Part shown: piece after piece, positions 34,780-44,070 of the stretch
Layout: each line of letters begins with the position of its first letter
How positions within the stretch are numbered: position 1 is the first letter of the stretch
Source: Streptomyces fumanus
GTDB lineage: Bacteria; Actinomycetota; Actinomycetes; Streptomycetales; Streptomycetaceae
Reading direction: 5' to 3'
NCBI RefSeq assembly: GCF_014655295.1
Contig: NZ_BNBI01000005.1
Coordinates: 62,001-126,000, forward strand
DNA length: 64,000 nt
Program-made: the position numbers and the translations under genes
The notes under the pieces: generated by a model
What the model saw: only the letters and a program-made list of their open reading frames with translations
The model's database searches: none
Told to the model about the DNA's origin: nothing

Positions 34780-36150
34780 TCACCGCTGTCGGCCGGCCGG
34801 GCGCGGGGTGGTGGCGGGAGGAAGGCCGGGCAGGGTGGGCTTGTGCTGGGTGTGAGTGGGGTGTGCCGTGGGTGTCGTGCGGGTGCCGGTGGCGTGGGCG
34901 AGGTCTTCGGTCAGGGCGGTCAGGAGCGGGGCGGGGGTGTGGGGGGAGGCGTGGATGGCCCAGGTGGGGCGGTCGATGCTGGGGCCGGCGCAGAGGGTCC
35001 AGGCGGCGGAGGTGCTGCGGGGGTAGTTGGCGGCGAAGGCGTCGAACTGGACGCCGGCGTCGTTCTGCGCGGTTTCCCAGCGGAGGTAGCGTCCGTCGGC
35101 TGTGTGCTTCCAGCCGACTTCGGCGAGGGGGCGGGTAGCCGTGAGGATGGTCTTCTCGGTGACCGGGCTGCCCACAGCGGTCTCCCAGGCGTCGCCGTGG
35201 GCGAGGCTGATCAGGATGGTCTGCAGCAGAGGTCCGGGTGCGGCGCCGGTCAGGGTCAGGTGCCACATGCGCTCGGAGACGGGAGTCTCGTAGGCGGCGA
35301 AGGTCCAGGCCGTCTCGCGCGGGTCGGCCTGGTGGACGAGTTCGGCCCGCAGGGTCTGCGACTCGTGGATCAGGTGGGTGCTGGCGTCGGACCAGGTCCG
35401 CCACTTGTGCCATTCGTCGTGTTCGCTGGCGAAGGCGTCGAGCACAGCGTCGTGGTCGGCCGGGTCCGCGCGGTAGACCGGTACCGACTCGGTGCGCCCG
35501 GCGGCCGGTTCGGTGCCGGTAAGGCCGGGTGAGTGCAGAGGGCTGCGGGCTTCCTCGGCCTGGCGCTCGACGTCGGTGGCGGGAGCGGGACCGGGACGCA
35601 CTGCTTTCCCGTAGAGGTCTTGGAAGACAGCGATGGCTTCGTTCGTGGTTTCGTACCGTCTGATGACGGTGCGCAGGTGGTTCTCGCCCTCGAGGATGAG
35701 GCTGTTGCCGTCACGGTAGGAGCCGACGGCCACGATCGTATCTCCGTCGAGGGCGTGGGCGCGGATGACTAGACGACCGCGGCGGATGTCGTCGTAAATC
35801 TTCTGGGCTTCGTCGGAGACCTGGCGGATTTCCTGGCGGGTCAGCCAGGGCAAGGGGTAGTTGGGCCAGGTCCAGTCGTCGTCGATGGCCTCGCGCAGAC
35901 CGGGGGTGATGGCCACGGTGATGTGCAGGGCGGTCAGGTCCTGGGCGGCGCGTTCGGCCCAGTACGGCTCCTCGCGGTCGATGCGGGCCATGACCAGCGT
36001 GTGCTCGGTGACGGGGTCGAAGCCGCGTACGGTCAGGTGGGCGTGGGCGATGTGCCGGTCGGTGCCGGTGACGGTGGCGACGACGGCACTGGGATGGCGG
36101 GGGTGGGTGTCGAGGCGGACGTGCGCGTCGATGCGGGAAGGAGTGCTCAC
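34780..36150 (-). CDS. DUF317 domain protein
   Basis: 456 residues from ATG 36150. The C-terminal half carries the DUF317 pattern twice in weak form: DEWHKWRTWSDASTHLIHES / AWTFAAYETPVSERMWHLTLTGAAPGPLLQTILISLA, and again LRWETAQNDAGVQFDAFAANYPRSTSAAWTLCAG with APLLTALTEDLA. Residues 1-190 are a separate acidic region. DUF317 proteins are restricted to Streptomyces plasmids, integrative elements and islands; function unknown. It ends 44 bases from CRISPR array C and is the last gene of the minus-strand block. Confidence 0.85.
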   Translation of the reverse strand: MSTPSRIDAHVRLDTHPRHPSAVVATVTGTDRHIAHAHLTVRGFDPVTEHTLVMARIDREEPYWAERAAQDLTALHITVAITPGLREAIDDDWTWPNYPLPWLTRQEIRQVSDEAQKIYDDIRRGRLVIRAHALDGDTIVAVGSYRDGNSLILEGENHLRTVIRRYETTNEAIAVFQDLYGKAVRPGPAPATDVERQAEEARSPLHSPGLTGTEPAAGRTESVPVYRADPADHDAVLDAFASEHDEWHKWRTWSDASTHLIHESQTLRAELVHQADPRETAWTFAAYETPVSERMWHLTLTGAAPGPLLQTILISLAHGDAWETAVGSPVTEKTILTATRPLAEVGWKHTADGRYLRWETAQNDAGVQFDAFAANYPRSTSAAWTLCAGPSIDRPTWAIHASPHTPAPLLTALTEDLAHATGTRTTPTAHPTHTQHKPTLPGLPPATTPRPAGRQR

Positions 36151-36213
36151 GTGGGGTGTGGTCTTTCTGCCGGTGGCCGGTCTGCTGGGGGCCGGCCACC
36201 GGCGTGTTCGGGG

Positions 36214-37341
36214 TCATCGGAGTGTGCGGGCGGTGCTGGTGGTCGGTGGGCCGGTGCGGGGTGAGGGCGCCGGATACGGCTGCGGTGGCGGTGGCGGTGG
36301 CGGTGGCGGGGTGGGTGCGCAGGCGTGTTGCCAGCGGGTGCGGACGGCGTCGAGGTCGGCGAGGGCCCGGCGGGCGCCGATGACGAGCTGGAACGGCGTG
36401 GTGGCCGGGTCACTGGCGTATGCCTGGATGCGGCGGCCGGTGTGTTGGGCCGTGGCCAGCAGGGAGCGCCGCAGGGTGCGCTGGGCCCAGTGCTCGACGG
36501 ACACCTGCGGCCCGGACAGGATTTGGAGCACCTTCTCGGGTGGTGTGCCGTGGTCGAGCAGGCCCTGCTGCTGGGCTTCCCACAGGACGGTGACGGGGTC
36601 GACCGGTTCCTGGCGGCGGGCCAGAGCGGACAGGCACTGCCACAGCCCGGCGTGCAGCGGGTGCGTGAAGTCGCCGGGGACCAGCCACCTGGTGTGCTCG
36701 ATGTCTTCGGGACAGGCGGTGGCTGTCGCGAGCAATACCTGGTCTTCCTCGATGGCTTCGGCGAGGCCGGGTGCCGGGGCCGGCGCGGGGACAGGGGTGC
36801 GGGGCGGGACGGTGGCGCGCGGTGGGAACCGGGCGGCGACGTCGTCCACGACCGCGGCGAGGGTGTCGGCCTCGGTGAACACGGCCTGGAGCGGGTCCGT
36901 GTCCGCGAGGGAGTGCACGGTTGCAGCGAGGCGGGCGGCGGCGGTGTGCAGACGGCGGCGGGCGTGTTCGGCTTCGATCATCCGGGCGTAGGCCGGCGCG
37001 TGCTGCGGCCGAGGGCAGACCTGGACGAGGGTGTGCAGGTAGGAGGCGGTCAGCCCGCGGACCTGCTGGCCGGCCGTGGCGAGGACCTGGTCGAGCCATG
37101 TGGCGTTCTTCGCGTGCTCGGCCGGGTCGGGAGCGGGCAGGGTGCTGAGCGCGGTGAACACGGCGCGGTGGTCGGCAGTGGAGAACGAGTCAGGGGCGAT
37201 GCTGGTGATGTCGCCGCAGCGGTGGGGTTCGAGGAGTAGGGCGCCGAGGAGGGCTTGTTCGGCGTGGAAGACCGCTGGCGGTGCCGGGACGGTGCCGGGG
37301 TGGTCGGGCTGTTGCTCTGTGGCGGGGGGAGGGAGGGGCAT
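36214..37341 (-). CDS. DnaB-helicase N-terminal-like protein with two DnaB-N domains
   Basis: 375 residues from ATG 37341, which overlaps the methyltransferase stop (TGATG). Two copies of the DnaB N-terminal fold can be seen: AEQALLGALLLEPHRCGDIT...FSTADHRAVFTAL (~25-75) and DQVLLATATACPEDIEHTRWLVPGDFTHPLHAGLWQCLSAL (~185-235), each followed by helices. There is no RecA-like ATPase domain, so it is not a helicase itself. The C-terminus is a proline run. It may load or cap the host DnaB during replication of an element; that is inference. Confidence 0.75.
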   Translation of the reverse strand: MPLPPPATEQQPDHPGTVPAPPAVFHAEQALLGALLLEPHRCGDITSIAPDSFSTADHRAVFTALSTLPAPDPAEHAKNATWLDQVLATAGQQVRGLTASYLHTLVQVCPRPQHAPAYARMIEAEHARRRLHTAAARLAATVHSLADTDPLQAVFTEADTLAAVVDDVAARFPPRATVPPRTPVPAPAPAPGLAEAIEEDQVLLATATACPEDIEHTRWLVPGDFTHPLHAGLWQCLSALARRQEPVDPVTVLWEAQQQGLLDHGTPPEKVLQILSGPQVSVEHWAQRTLRRSLLATAQHTGRRIQAYASDPATTPFQLVIGARRALADLDAVRTRWQHACAPTPPPPPPPPPQPYPAPSPRTGPPTTSTARTLR

Positions 37342-38615
37342 CAGGCTGCCAGGGTGAAGTCGGCGGGGTTGAGGCGGATGCCGAGGTGGGGGGCGAGGAG
37401 GTGGCCGGCGAGCAGCGGGGGGACGGCGTTGCCGATCTGGGAGAACTGCTGGCCCTTGTTGCCGGCCCAGGGGTAGTCGGCGGGGAAGGTCTGCAGGATG
37501 CCCGCCTCGCGGGCGGTGATCCGGATCGGATCCGGCACCGGCGGCTCCGCCTGGCTGTCGGGCTGGTCGTCGGCGGGCCGGGCGATCCAGGTGCACTCGT
37601 TGGCCCGGTGTCCGAAGAACAGCGTCGCGGCGGGCTCGTTCAGCGATCGGACGGTGGCCTTGGCTTGGTTGTTGCTGCGCAGGGACCACACCCAGCGAGG
37701 GACCTCGGTCGTGGACGTCGCTGTCGAGGCGTGCGCGGCGCAGTCGCCGCGGTTGGCGTGCCGTGCCGCCTGCCCCGCTGCCTGGCGGCCGGGCTGCGCA
37801 GCGGCATGGTCGGGGCGGGGCGTCCAGGTGCCGCGGTCGCGGGCGTCAGACAGCGTCTTGCGGGAGCCGGAGGGGAAGGGTTCGGGGCCGCCGCCCGGTC
37901 CGCCGCCGGCGCACACGGTGGGCACGGGACGGTCGGTGGCGCCCCAGCCGAGGGCCTGGGCCATGCTGACCCATCGGGCGCGGCCCGGCCCGAACAGCGA
38001 CTGCGGCTCGGCTTGCTGGGCGTGGGTGGGTTCGGGCGGCTGGGCGGTGCGGGTGCGGGAGGCGATCAGGATGGCGCGGCGTCTGGTCTGGGGGACGCCG
38101 TAGTCGGCGGCGTTGAGGATGCCGGTCCACGCCGAGAATCCCCAGGCGCGCAGGACGGCCGCGTACTGCCGCCACAGCGGGAGCACATCGGGCACCTCCT
38201 CCATGACCACCCACTCCGGCTCGCCCACCATGTTCAGGGCGTGCAGGTAGCGCATGGGCTCGGCGGCCAGCAGGGAGCGCTCGTCCCGGCACGCGGAGCG
38301 CAGCTTGTCGCGGGTGTCCCGGCCGGCGGCCAGATCGGCGACGGCCTGGTGCACCAGCGGCTGGTCCACCAGGCCCAGGCGCTTGCCGGCCATCGACCAC
38401 GCCTGGCACGGCGGACTGGCGATCAGCCCACGCGTCCGGCCGGCCCACGGCCACACCGGATACAGCGCCACGTCCGTCCGCAGCGTCAACAGCCCCGCAC
38501 GGGCACGGGTCTTGCACGCCCACTGGTCCCATTCCAGGCCGACGTCGTATGCGCCCAGGACGGCCAGCGCATGGCTCCAGCCGCCCGGACCCGCGAACAG
38601 GTCAAGGATCAACAA
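37341..38615 (-). CDS. C5-cytosine DNA methyltransferase
   Basis: 424 residues, ATG seven bases inside the end of the upstream gene. Motif I LDLFAGPGGWSHAL binds SAM; motif IV SPPCQAWS holds the catalytic Cys; motif VI is MEEVPDV (usual ENV has Glu-Val kept); motif VIII QTRRRAIL; motif X QIGNAVPPLLA. The target-recognition region (~225-340) is low complexity and Gln/Arg-rich. No restriction enzyme gene is adjacent, so it may be a solitary or element-protecting methylase. Confidence 0.9.
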   Translation of the reverse strand: MLILDLFAGPGGWSHALAVLGAYDVGLEWDQWACKTRARAGLLTLRTDVALYPVWPWAGRTRGLIASPPCQAWSMAGKRLGLVDQPLVHQAVADLAAGRDTRDKLRSACRDERSLLAAEPMRYLHALNMVGEPEWVVMEEVPDVLPLWRQYAAVLRAWGFSAWTGILNAADYGVPQTRRRAILIASRTRTAQPPEPTHAQQAEPQSLFGPGRARWVSMAQALGWGATDRPVPTVCAGGGPGGGPEPFPSGSRKTLSDARDRGTWTPRPDHAAAQPGRQAAGQAARHANRGDCAAHASTATSTTEVPRWVWSLRSNNQAKATVRSLNEPAATLFFGHRANECTWIARPADDQPDSQAEPPVPDPIRITAREAGILQTFPADYPWAGNKGQQFSQIGNAVPPLLAGHLLAPHLGIRLNPADFTLAA

Positions 38616-39610
38616 GCCAGCCCGAAGCCGTCGCGCGTCGGCTCGGCATCCGCCTCACCGCGGCACGCCCATGGCGAGCATCCGTCCACCACACCGTGCT
38701 CCAGCTCCTCCGGATCCACGGCGACGGCCGGTTCGTGCTGGCGGGCGGCCCGTTCGGCGGCGGTGACGTGGTCGATGGGCGCCTGGTCCAGGGGCAGGCG
38801 GGAGCGGTGGAGGAACGCCTGACCCAGCAGCGGGTTGCCGCCTGCGTTCGCGCGGGCGTTGCCCTGGCGGATCGCGGCGTCGAACGCGACGACGTCCCGC
38901 CATTCCTCCGGGCTGGTGTCCCGGATGGCCCGCCACTGTGCGTTGCCGTGGAAGGGGCAGCCCAGGCAGGCGGATTTCGGAGTGTCGGCGAAGCCGAGGG
39001 ACGACAGGTAGCGGACGCAGTCGCTGCGGGACCAGCCCAGGTCGATGAGGGGATGACGGTTGCGCATGTAGCGGACGTCGGCGTCCTTGGCGCGGTGGAA
39101 CTCATCGGTGGATATGCCGACCCACTGCTCCACGAAGACACCCTTCGGGACGCGCTGCGGGTAGGGGTAGCCGAGGAGGTTCCGGACTTGTCGTTCAATC
39201 GGTTTGATCTTGTATTCGCCGGTGCACTGGCGTCGGGTCATGCCCGGCTTGCCGTCCGGGTTGAGGATGTACAGGGGCATGGACGCGAAGCGGTGCTCGG
39301 GATCCAGGGCGTCTTGCCGGATGTTGCCGGCGGAGACGCGCAGGACCGGTATGCCGGCGGGAGTGGCTATCTCCCGCTCCAGCCGGTCGAGGTGGTCGTA
39401 GACGGCCTTCGGTTCCCAGCCGGTGTCGGCGAAGATCGCGTAATCGGCCTTGGGGAGATGGCCGTTGGCGGAGAGGGCGAGCATGGCGCTGGACTGCACG
39501 CCGGTGCCGAGGGAGATGCAGACGAGTGCGGGTGATGCGGTAATCGGGGACGTCCTTGCGTGAGAGGTGATGTCAGCGGCGGGCGCGGGTGGCGGGGGCC
39601 GGTGAGGCAA
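38609..39610 (-). CDS. PAPS-reductase-like PP-loop ATPase family protein
   Basis: 333 residues. The PP-loop SLGTGVQSSAMLALSANG and ADYAIFADTGWEPKAVYDHLDRLE mark the adenine-nucleotide alpha-hydrolase fold; MTRRQCTGEYKIKPIERQVR and SACLGCPFHGNAQWR supply Cys residues as in phage and element PAPS-reductase-like enzymes. It overlaps both neighbours (38 bases upstream, seven bases downstream), an operon with the methyltransferase. DndC of phosphorothioation systems belongs to the same superfamily, but no other dnd gene is here. Reaction unknown. Confidence 0.8.
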   Translation of the reverse strand: MPHRPPPPAPAADITSHARTSPITASPALVCISLGTGVQSSAMLALSANGHLPKADYAIFADTGWEPKAVYDHLDRLEREIATPAGIPVLRVSAGNIRQDALDPEHRFASMPLYILNPDGKPGMTRRQCTGEYKIKPIERQVRNLLGYPYPQRVPKGVFVEQWVGISTDEFHRAKDADVRYMRNRHPLIDLGWSRSDCVRYLSSLGFADTPKSACLGCPFHGNAQWRAIRDTSPEEWRDVVAFDAAIRQGNARANAGGNPLLGQAFLHRSRLPLDQAPIDHVTAAERAARQHEPAVAVDPEELEHGVVDGCSPWACRGEADAEPTRDGFGLAC

Positions 39611-40406
39611 CGGGGCGGGGCGCGGGCACCGGGGTGGGCAAGGGGGTGACGATGAGCGTGCTGAGGACGGCCAGGCCCAGGGGGGTCAGGCGGACGCGGT
39701 CGTGTGGTGTCCCTCTGGGGGTGGAGGGGAACGCGGAATCGGGGTCGCGGTCGACCAGGCCCTGGGCGTCGAGGTGGCGCAGCACGTCGGTGCCGGCCGC
39801 CACGGTGCGGTCGTGGCTGGTGCGTTCGTAACGACCGGTGACGACGACGTGGCCGCGGGCGACGTGGAGCAAGGCGTCGCGCTGGGCCCTGTCCGTGCCG
39901 GGGACGGTGGTACGGGCGCGAGCTGCGGCGGGCAGCCGGCCGGCGATGTGTGTGGCGGACTCGACGATGGCCGGTGCGGCGAGCGCGGTCAGTTCGCGGG
40001 ACAGCCGGACTGACCGGCCGAACGCCCGGCGTGGATCGGGGGGTGCGCCGGGCGCCAGATCGGGGGGTGCAGCCTGCTGGGCGGAGGCGAGGTAGCGGGT
40101 GGCGCTGCTGGTCAGGTAGGCGATCTGCTGGAGGCGGACCACGGCGCTGAGCACCGGCTCGATGCGGGGAGGCCGCTGCTGGCGCACTGTCCTGACGCAG
40201 GCCAGGGACCTGTGCTCCAGAAGAGGGGCGGACGACACATAGGCATCTGGGTCGGCGGGGGCAAGGCAGGAGAGCAGCAGGTCGATGCGGTCGTTGTGCC
40301 GGGTGTAAAGGCCGGCCAGCGCCAGGAGTTGCTCTACGGGCGGCCGTGGCATCGGCACGTCCACGTCGAACAAGGGGGTGCCGTCGGGGGCAGGTGGTGT
40401 TGTCAT
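39573..40406 (-). CDS. Hypothetical protein of the methyltransferase operon
   Basis: 277 residues from ATG 40406. Helical, Ala/Arg-rich. The C-terminal half looks like a winged helix: DVLRHLDAQGLVDRDPDSAFP followed by DRVRLTPLGLAVLSTLI, a layout common in element regulators. The middle (SATRYLASAQQAAPPDLAPG) is unremarkable. Its stop overlaps the PAPS-reductase-like gene. No family name recognised. Confidence 0.65.
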   Translation of the reverse strand: MTTPPAPDGTPLFDVDVPMPRPPVEQLLALAGLYTRHNDRIDLLLSCLAPADPDAYVSSAPLLEHRSLACVRTVRQQRPPRIEPVLSAVVRLQQIAYLTSSATRYLASAQQAAPPDLAPGAPPDPRRAFGRSVRLSRELTALAAPAIVESATHIAGRLPAAARARTTVPGTDRAQRDALLHVARGHVVVTGRYERTSHDRTVAAGTDVLRHLDAQGLVDRDPDSAFPSTPRGTPHDRVRLTPLGLAVLSTLIVTPLPTPVPAPRPVASPAPATRARR

Positions 40407-40490
40407 CGGTGGCTGGTCTCGGAAGCGGGGCCCGGCGGTGATGGGTGTTCTGTTGGCTGGCCGGCACCGGTACAGCGAGACGGGAGCGTC

Positions 40491-40820
40491 TCAGTGCCGG
40501 GCGGCGAGGAGCGGAGCCGGTGTGGACGGGATGGGCCAGAGCTGCGGCCGGCGTTTGGGATCAACCGGTTCGTCTTGCAGTGCGCCGCCCCGGCCGTCGC
40601 CGTGCTGTTCCAGGTACCAGTCCACCAGCACGTGCAGGGGAAGCATCAGCAGTTCGCCGTTGTCCGGCCGGCCGCTGGCGAGCCAGAACGCGTAATCCCT
40701 GGCCACAGCGCCCATACCGTGTGCCTGGAAGAACTGGCGCATGCGGTGGTGGCCCTCCCGGCTGCCCGGGTCGCGCTGGAGGATCTCCTCCAGCAGAGGC
40801 CACGGTCCCTCGTACGGCAT
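40491..40820 (-). CDS. Small hypothetical protein
   Basis: 109 residues from ATG 40820; a longer frame to 40949 is open but lacks protein-like features. Core EEILQRDPGSREGHHRMRQFFQAHGMGAVARDYAFWLASG and LLMLPLHVLVDWYLEQHGDG is helical and soluble. First gene of the minus-strand block, 84 bases before the next. Confidence 0.6.
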   Translation of the reverse strand: MPYEGPWPLLEEILQRDPGSREGHHRMRQFFQAHGMGAVARDYAFWLASGRPDNGELLMLPLHVLVDWYLEQHGDGRGGALQDEPVDPKRRPQLWPIPSTPAPLLAARH

Positions 40821-40867
40821 CGTCGATGCGGTAAGCAGCGATGCGGGATTTGATGCGGATTCACCCG

Positions 40868-41130
40868 GCGATTGCAACGTTAGGCCGCCGCACCGCACCG
40901 GACTGGGCCCTTCGAGGTCCCAGGGCCGTTTACCCCATGGAACTCTCATGAGAGGCGCAGTGGTTATCGGTCAGGACGTACGGGGAAGAGCGCTAAAGCC
41001 GTGAAAGGAGATGGTGGACAGCCCGCTGGTGCGCGACTGCTCCTGGCCGACGACGGGCCGTCGGTCCGGGATTCCGCCGGCCGCTACCTCAGATTCGTTG
41101 GGTACAAGGTGCGCACTGGGGGTACCGGAC
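40868..41130. repeat. Degenerate copy of the regulator promoter and start (partner 43799-44070)
   Basis: Both copies contain AACGTTAGGCCG, then a CCCATG-AACTC element, a GGA-GTACAGGGAA / GGACGTACGGGGAA line, the ribosome binding site and the first ~45 codons of the response regulator. Identity is clear but imperfect, so the duplication is old. Confidence 0.8.
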
Positions 41131-41225
41131 ACATGGGCGGTAACTCCCTGCCTTCGCGTAACGCGTATGGAAGGCGTGATCTCGAAAAGGTGCCTCGCCC
41201 GGGGGTTATGACCGGGCTTTGGTAG
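41001..41225 (+). pseudogene. Response-regulator N-terminal fragment
   Basis: From GTG 41001 the codons give ARLLLADDGPSVRDSAGRYL then RFVGYKVRTGG, matching TRLLLVDDEPSILDSVGRYL and SFVGYHVRTAA of the intact regulator at 43939. The acidic pocket is damaged (DDE to DDG) and the match stops after ~45 residues. It is the coding end of the duplicated segment. Confidence 0.8.
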
Positions 41226-41301
41226 CCCGGCGACCTGCAGGGGAGGGAATCAGCCGGAGCGGAGGGCGTCACCGGCCCGAATAATCCGGGCCATCGGCAA
41301 A

Positions 41302-41340
41302 GGGACTTCGGGCCACGACGACATCGTGGCCCAAAGTCCC
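41302..41340. terminator. 17-bp near-perfect hairpin beyond the MMPL gene
   Basis: GGGACTTCGGGCCACGA (41302-41318) and TCGTGGCCCAAAGTCCC (41324-41340) pair with one mismatch around a five-base loop. It lies ~110 bases downstream of the MMPL stop. Confidence 0.65.
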
Positions 41341-41451
41341 GTACGCCCGCTCTGCGCCGACCGCCCGGACAGGTCGGCAACGACCAGTTGCCTCATCCGC
41401 TCGGCTGCGGATCCCGGCTTGGTCCCGGCAGACGCCTACCCCGAGTTCGAG

Positions 41452-43680
41452 CTAGCGAAGAGGGTTCAGCAGCGTGATCGTTTCGTTGTCACCCAGCCCT
41501 TGCCTCTGCCCGCTCAGGTGCTGCTGCTCCTGGGCCTTGAACCGGCGCTCCAGAGCGGCGCCTTCCACATCGAGGTTTGGGACGATGCGCCCCAGCGGGC
41601 GGGGCAGCCACCATGCCTTGTCCCTGAAAACTGCCATCGCAGCCGGGATGAGCAGCATGCGCACGATGAAGGCGTCGAAGAACACACCGGCGGCCAGGCC
41701 GAGACCGATGCCCTTGGTGCTGCCACTGCTGGTGATGGCGCTGCCCAGGAAGACGCTCAGCATGATCATCGCGGCGGAGGTGACGACCCGCGCTCCCTTG
41801 GCGAAGCCGCGCTGCATCGACTCGACCGCGCTGTGGCCAGCGGTGTACTCCTCACGCATGCGGCTGACCAGGAAGATCTGGTAGTCCATGGCCAGACCGA
41901 ACATCACTGCGACCAGCAGCAGCGGCACGAAGCTGATGACGGGGCCGGCCTCGATACCGAGCAGAGAGCCCAGCCAGCCCCACTGAAGGATGCCGACGAT
42001 GAGGCCGATGGTCGCGCCGATGGACAACAGGAAGCCGGCGGCGGCCTTCAGCGCGAGGACCACCGATCGGAAGACCATGGTGAGCAGGAGCACCGCCAAG
42101 CCGATCACCAGCAGGCAGTAGAGGGGCAGGGCATCACTCAACTTCTGTGAGACATCGACGCTGACAGCCGTCTTGCCCGTGACACCGATCGTCGTCCCGT
42201 CGTCCTGGGAGAGGGTGGCGCTGACCTGCCGGATGTCCTTCAGAAGGTCTTTGGTCTGTTCGGACTCGGGGCCGGCGGCGGGAGTCACGCTCACCACGGC
42301 CGCTGTGCCGTCCTGGTTGGCCCGGGGCGGGGTGACCGAGACGACCCCGTTCATGCGGTCTACCTGTGAGACCAGTTCCCGGGCAGCGGAAATGGCGGTG
42401 TCGTCGCTTCCCTGTACCAGGACGACCAAGGGGCTGTCGTGGCCCGGTCCGAATGCCCCATCGACGATCTTCTGGGCGCTGGCGGTGCCGGCTTGGGGCT
42501 CGTTCAGTCCTGTCTTGAGGGAGAGGACCGGTACCGACAGGGCTCCGAGCCCCACGATGACGATGAGCAGGGCCGGGATGCGCAAACGAGTGATCGACCG
42601 GGCCCAGCGCAGTCCCAGGGCCGACTGATCGGTGCCGCGGGGGGAGCGGCGCCTCAGGAAGGGAATGACGGAGGTCTTGATCTTCGCACCCCGGAATCCG
42701 AGGCAGGCGGGTACCAGGGTGAGGGAGATCAGGACGGACATGGTGACGGTGAAGGCCGCCGCCAGGCCCATGACGGTGACGAAGGGGATCCGTGCCACGG
42801 CGAGCCCGGCCAGAGCAACGATCACGGTGGCACCGGCGATGACGACGGCGTTGCCGGCCGTGCCCACCGCTCGTCCGGCGGACTCCTCGGGGTCCATGCC
42901 GCGCAGCACCTGCTGCTGGTGCCGGCTCATGATGAACAAGGCGTAGTCCACGCCGACGGCGAGGCCGAGCATCGAGGACAGGGTCATGGCGGTGCTGTGC
43001 ATGTCCAGGAAGCCGGTCGAGGCGAGGACCGCGCAGGTACCCAGGCCCACGGCTGCCATGGCCGTGCAGATCGGGATGATCGCCGTGCGTACGGAGCGGA
43101 AGACGAAGAGGAGCACGAGCAGCGTCACCAGGAGCGTGCCGGCCTGGGAAGCCGGGTTCTCCTCCTGGGCCGGCACTGCCGCCCCGGCCAGTTCCACGTT
43201 CAGTCCACTGCCGCGTCCTTTGCCCGCGAGGGCGCTGAGGTCGCTGAGTGTCGCCGTCGGGATGTCGGAGGCCGACTCGGCGTCGAAGGTGATAGTGGTG
43301 ATGCCGACCGTCGCGTCCGGCGAGATGGTCAGCGTGTCCCGTGACGGAGCGGTCGCGGAGCCGACACCTGGGAGGCCGTCGGCCTCCTGGGTGATGTCCT
43401 CGATCGTCTGCTTGGCCGGCTCCGCGGTGACCTTTCCACCGTTCTTGGTCTGGAAGACGATGGTCCCGGTTGCCTGCTCCGTGCCACCGGGGAACGCCCT
43501 CGCCATGGCCTCGGTGGTCTTCTGCGATTGCGATCCGGGTATTTTCAGCCCCGGGGTGAATCCCTTCACGAGGAAGATCATGGCACCCACGGAAGCGAGG
43601 AGGATCGCAATCCAGCCCGTGACCACGATCCACCGTCGCCTATAGGAGAATTTCCCTAGGCGATAAAGAAATGTCGACAT
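41452..43680 (-). CDS. MMPL/RND-family membrane transporter 1
   Basis: 742 residues, ATG with AGGAG eight bases upstream. About twelve membrane segments in two RND-like halves: one N-terminal helix (WIVVTGWIAILLASVGAMIF), a large outer loop (~50-175) with PGGTEQATGTIVFQTKNGG, helices ~180-340 including GVDYALFIMSRHQQQ, a second outer loop ~385-510, and helices ~515-690 with AMDYQIFLVSRMREE. The Asp-Tyr pairs are the proton-relay positions of the family. Likely proton-driven export of a lipid or small hydrophobic compound. Divergent from the regulator-kinase pair at 43939. Confidence 0.92.
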   Translation of the reverse strand: MSTFLYRLGKFSYRRRWIVVTGWIAILLASVGAMIFLVKGFTPGLKIPGSQSQKTTEAMARAFPGGTEQATGTIVFQTKNGGKVTAEPAKQTIEDITQEADGLPGVGSATAPSRDTLTISPDATVGITTITFDAESASDIPTATLSDLSALAGKGRGSGLNVELAGAAVPAQEENPASQAGTLLVTLLVLLFVFRSVRTAIIPICTAMAAVGLGTCAVLASTGFLDMHSTAMTLSSMLGLAVGVDYALFIMSRHQQQVLRGMDPEESAGRAVGTAGNAVVIAGATVIVALAGLAVARIPFVTVMGLAAAFTVTMSVLISLTLVPACLGFRGAKIKTSVIPFLRRRSPRGTDQSALGLRWARSITRLRIPALLIVIVGLGALSVPVLSLKTGLNEPQAGTASAQKIVDGAFGPGHDSPLVVLVQGSDDTAISAARELVSQVDRMNGVVSVTPPRANQDGTAAVVSVTPAAGPESEQTKDLLKDIRQVSATLSQDDGTTIGVTGKTAVSVDVSQKLSDALPLYCLLVIGLAVLLLTMVFRSVVLALKAAAGFLLSIGATIGLIVGILQWGWLGSLLGIEAGPVISFVPLLLVAVMFGLAMDYQIFLVSRMREEYTAGHSAVESMQRGFAKGARVVTSAAMIMLSVFLGSAITSSGSTKGIGLGLAAGVFFDAFIVRMLLIPAAMAVFRDKAWWLPRPLGRIVPNLDVEGAALERRFKAQEQQHLSGQRQGLGDNETITLLNPLR

Positions 43681-43798
43681 GACGAAGCTCCTGAGTTAAA
43701 CGCTTCCGGGCAGTGCCGTCTCCTGCGTGAGAATCGTGTGCTGGGTCACGAAGATGCAGTGAGCGGCTGTGAGGGCGGCTATGTGGCCTCGCCCAGCG

Positions 43799-44070
43799 AT
43801 CACAACGTTAGGCCGTACACAGCGCCGGCCAGGGACTTAAGCGGCCTGGGAGCCGCTTCTCCCATGAAACTCATATGGAAGCCGCGGTCGCCGTCCGGCA
43901 GGATGTACAGGGAAAGCGACACAGCGTGGAGGAGTACGTTGACAGTGGTACCGAGGACCAACAGCGAGGGAACTCCCTCTGGTACGCGACTGCTCCTGGT
44001 CGACGACGAACCGTCGATTCTGGACTCCGTCGGCCGCTACCTCAGCTTTGTCGGGTACCACGTGCGGACG
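43799..44070. repeat. Parent copy of the duplicated promoter/regulator start
   Basis: Upstream region and first ~45 codons of the response regulator gene; the partner copy is at 40868-41130 in the same orientation, on the far side of the MMPL gene. Confidence 0.8.

Noticed and set aside
36325..38822. Long plus-strand frames opposite the DnaB-N and methyltransferase genes
   Set aside because: Shadow frames; real motifs are on the minus strand.
37341..39610. Dnd phosphorothioation system
   Set aside because: The PP-loop protein is in the same superfamily as DndC, but dndB, dndD, dndE and dndA are absent, and the Cys pattern fits phage/element PAPS-reductase-like proteins better.
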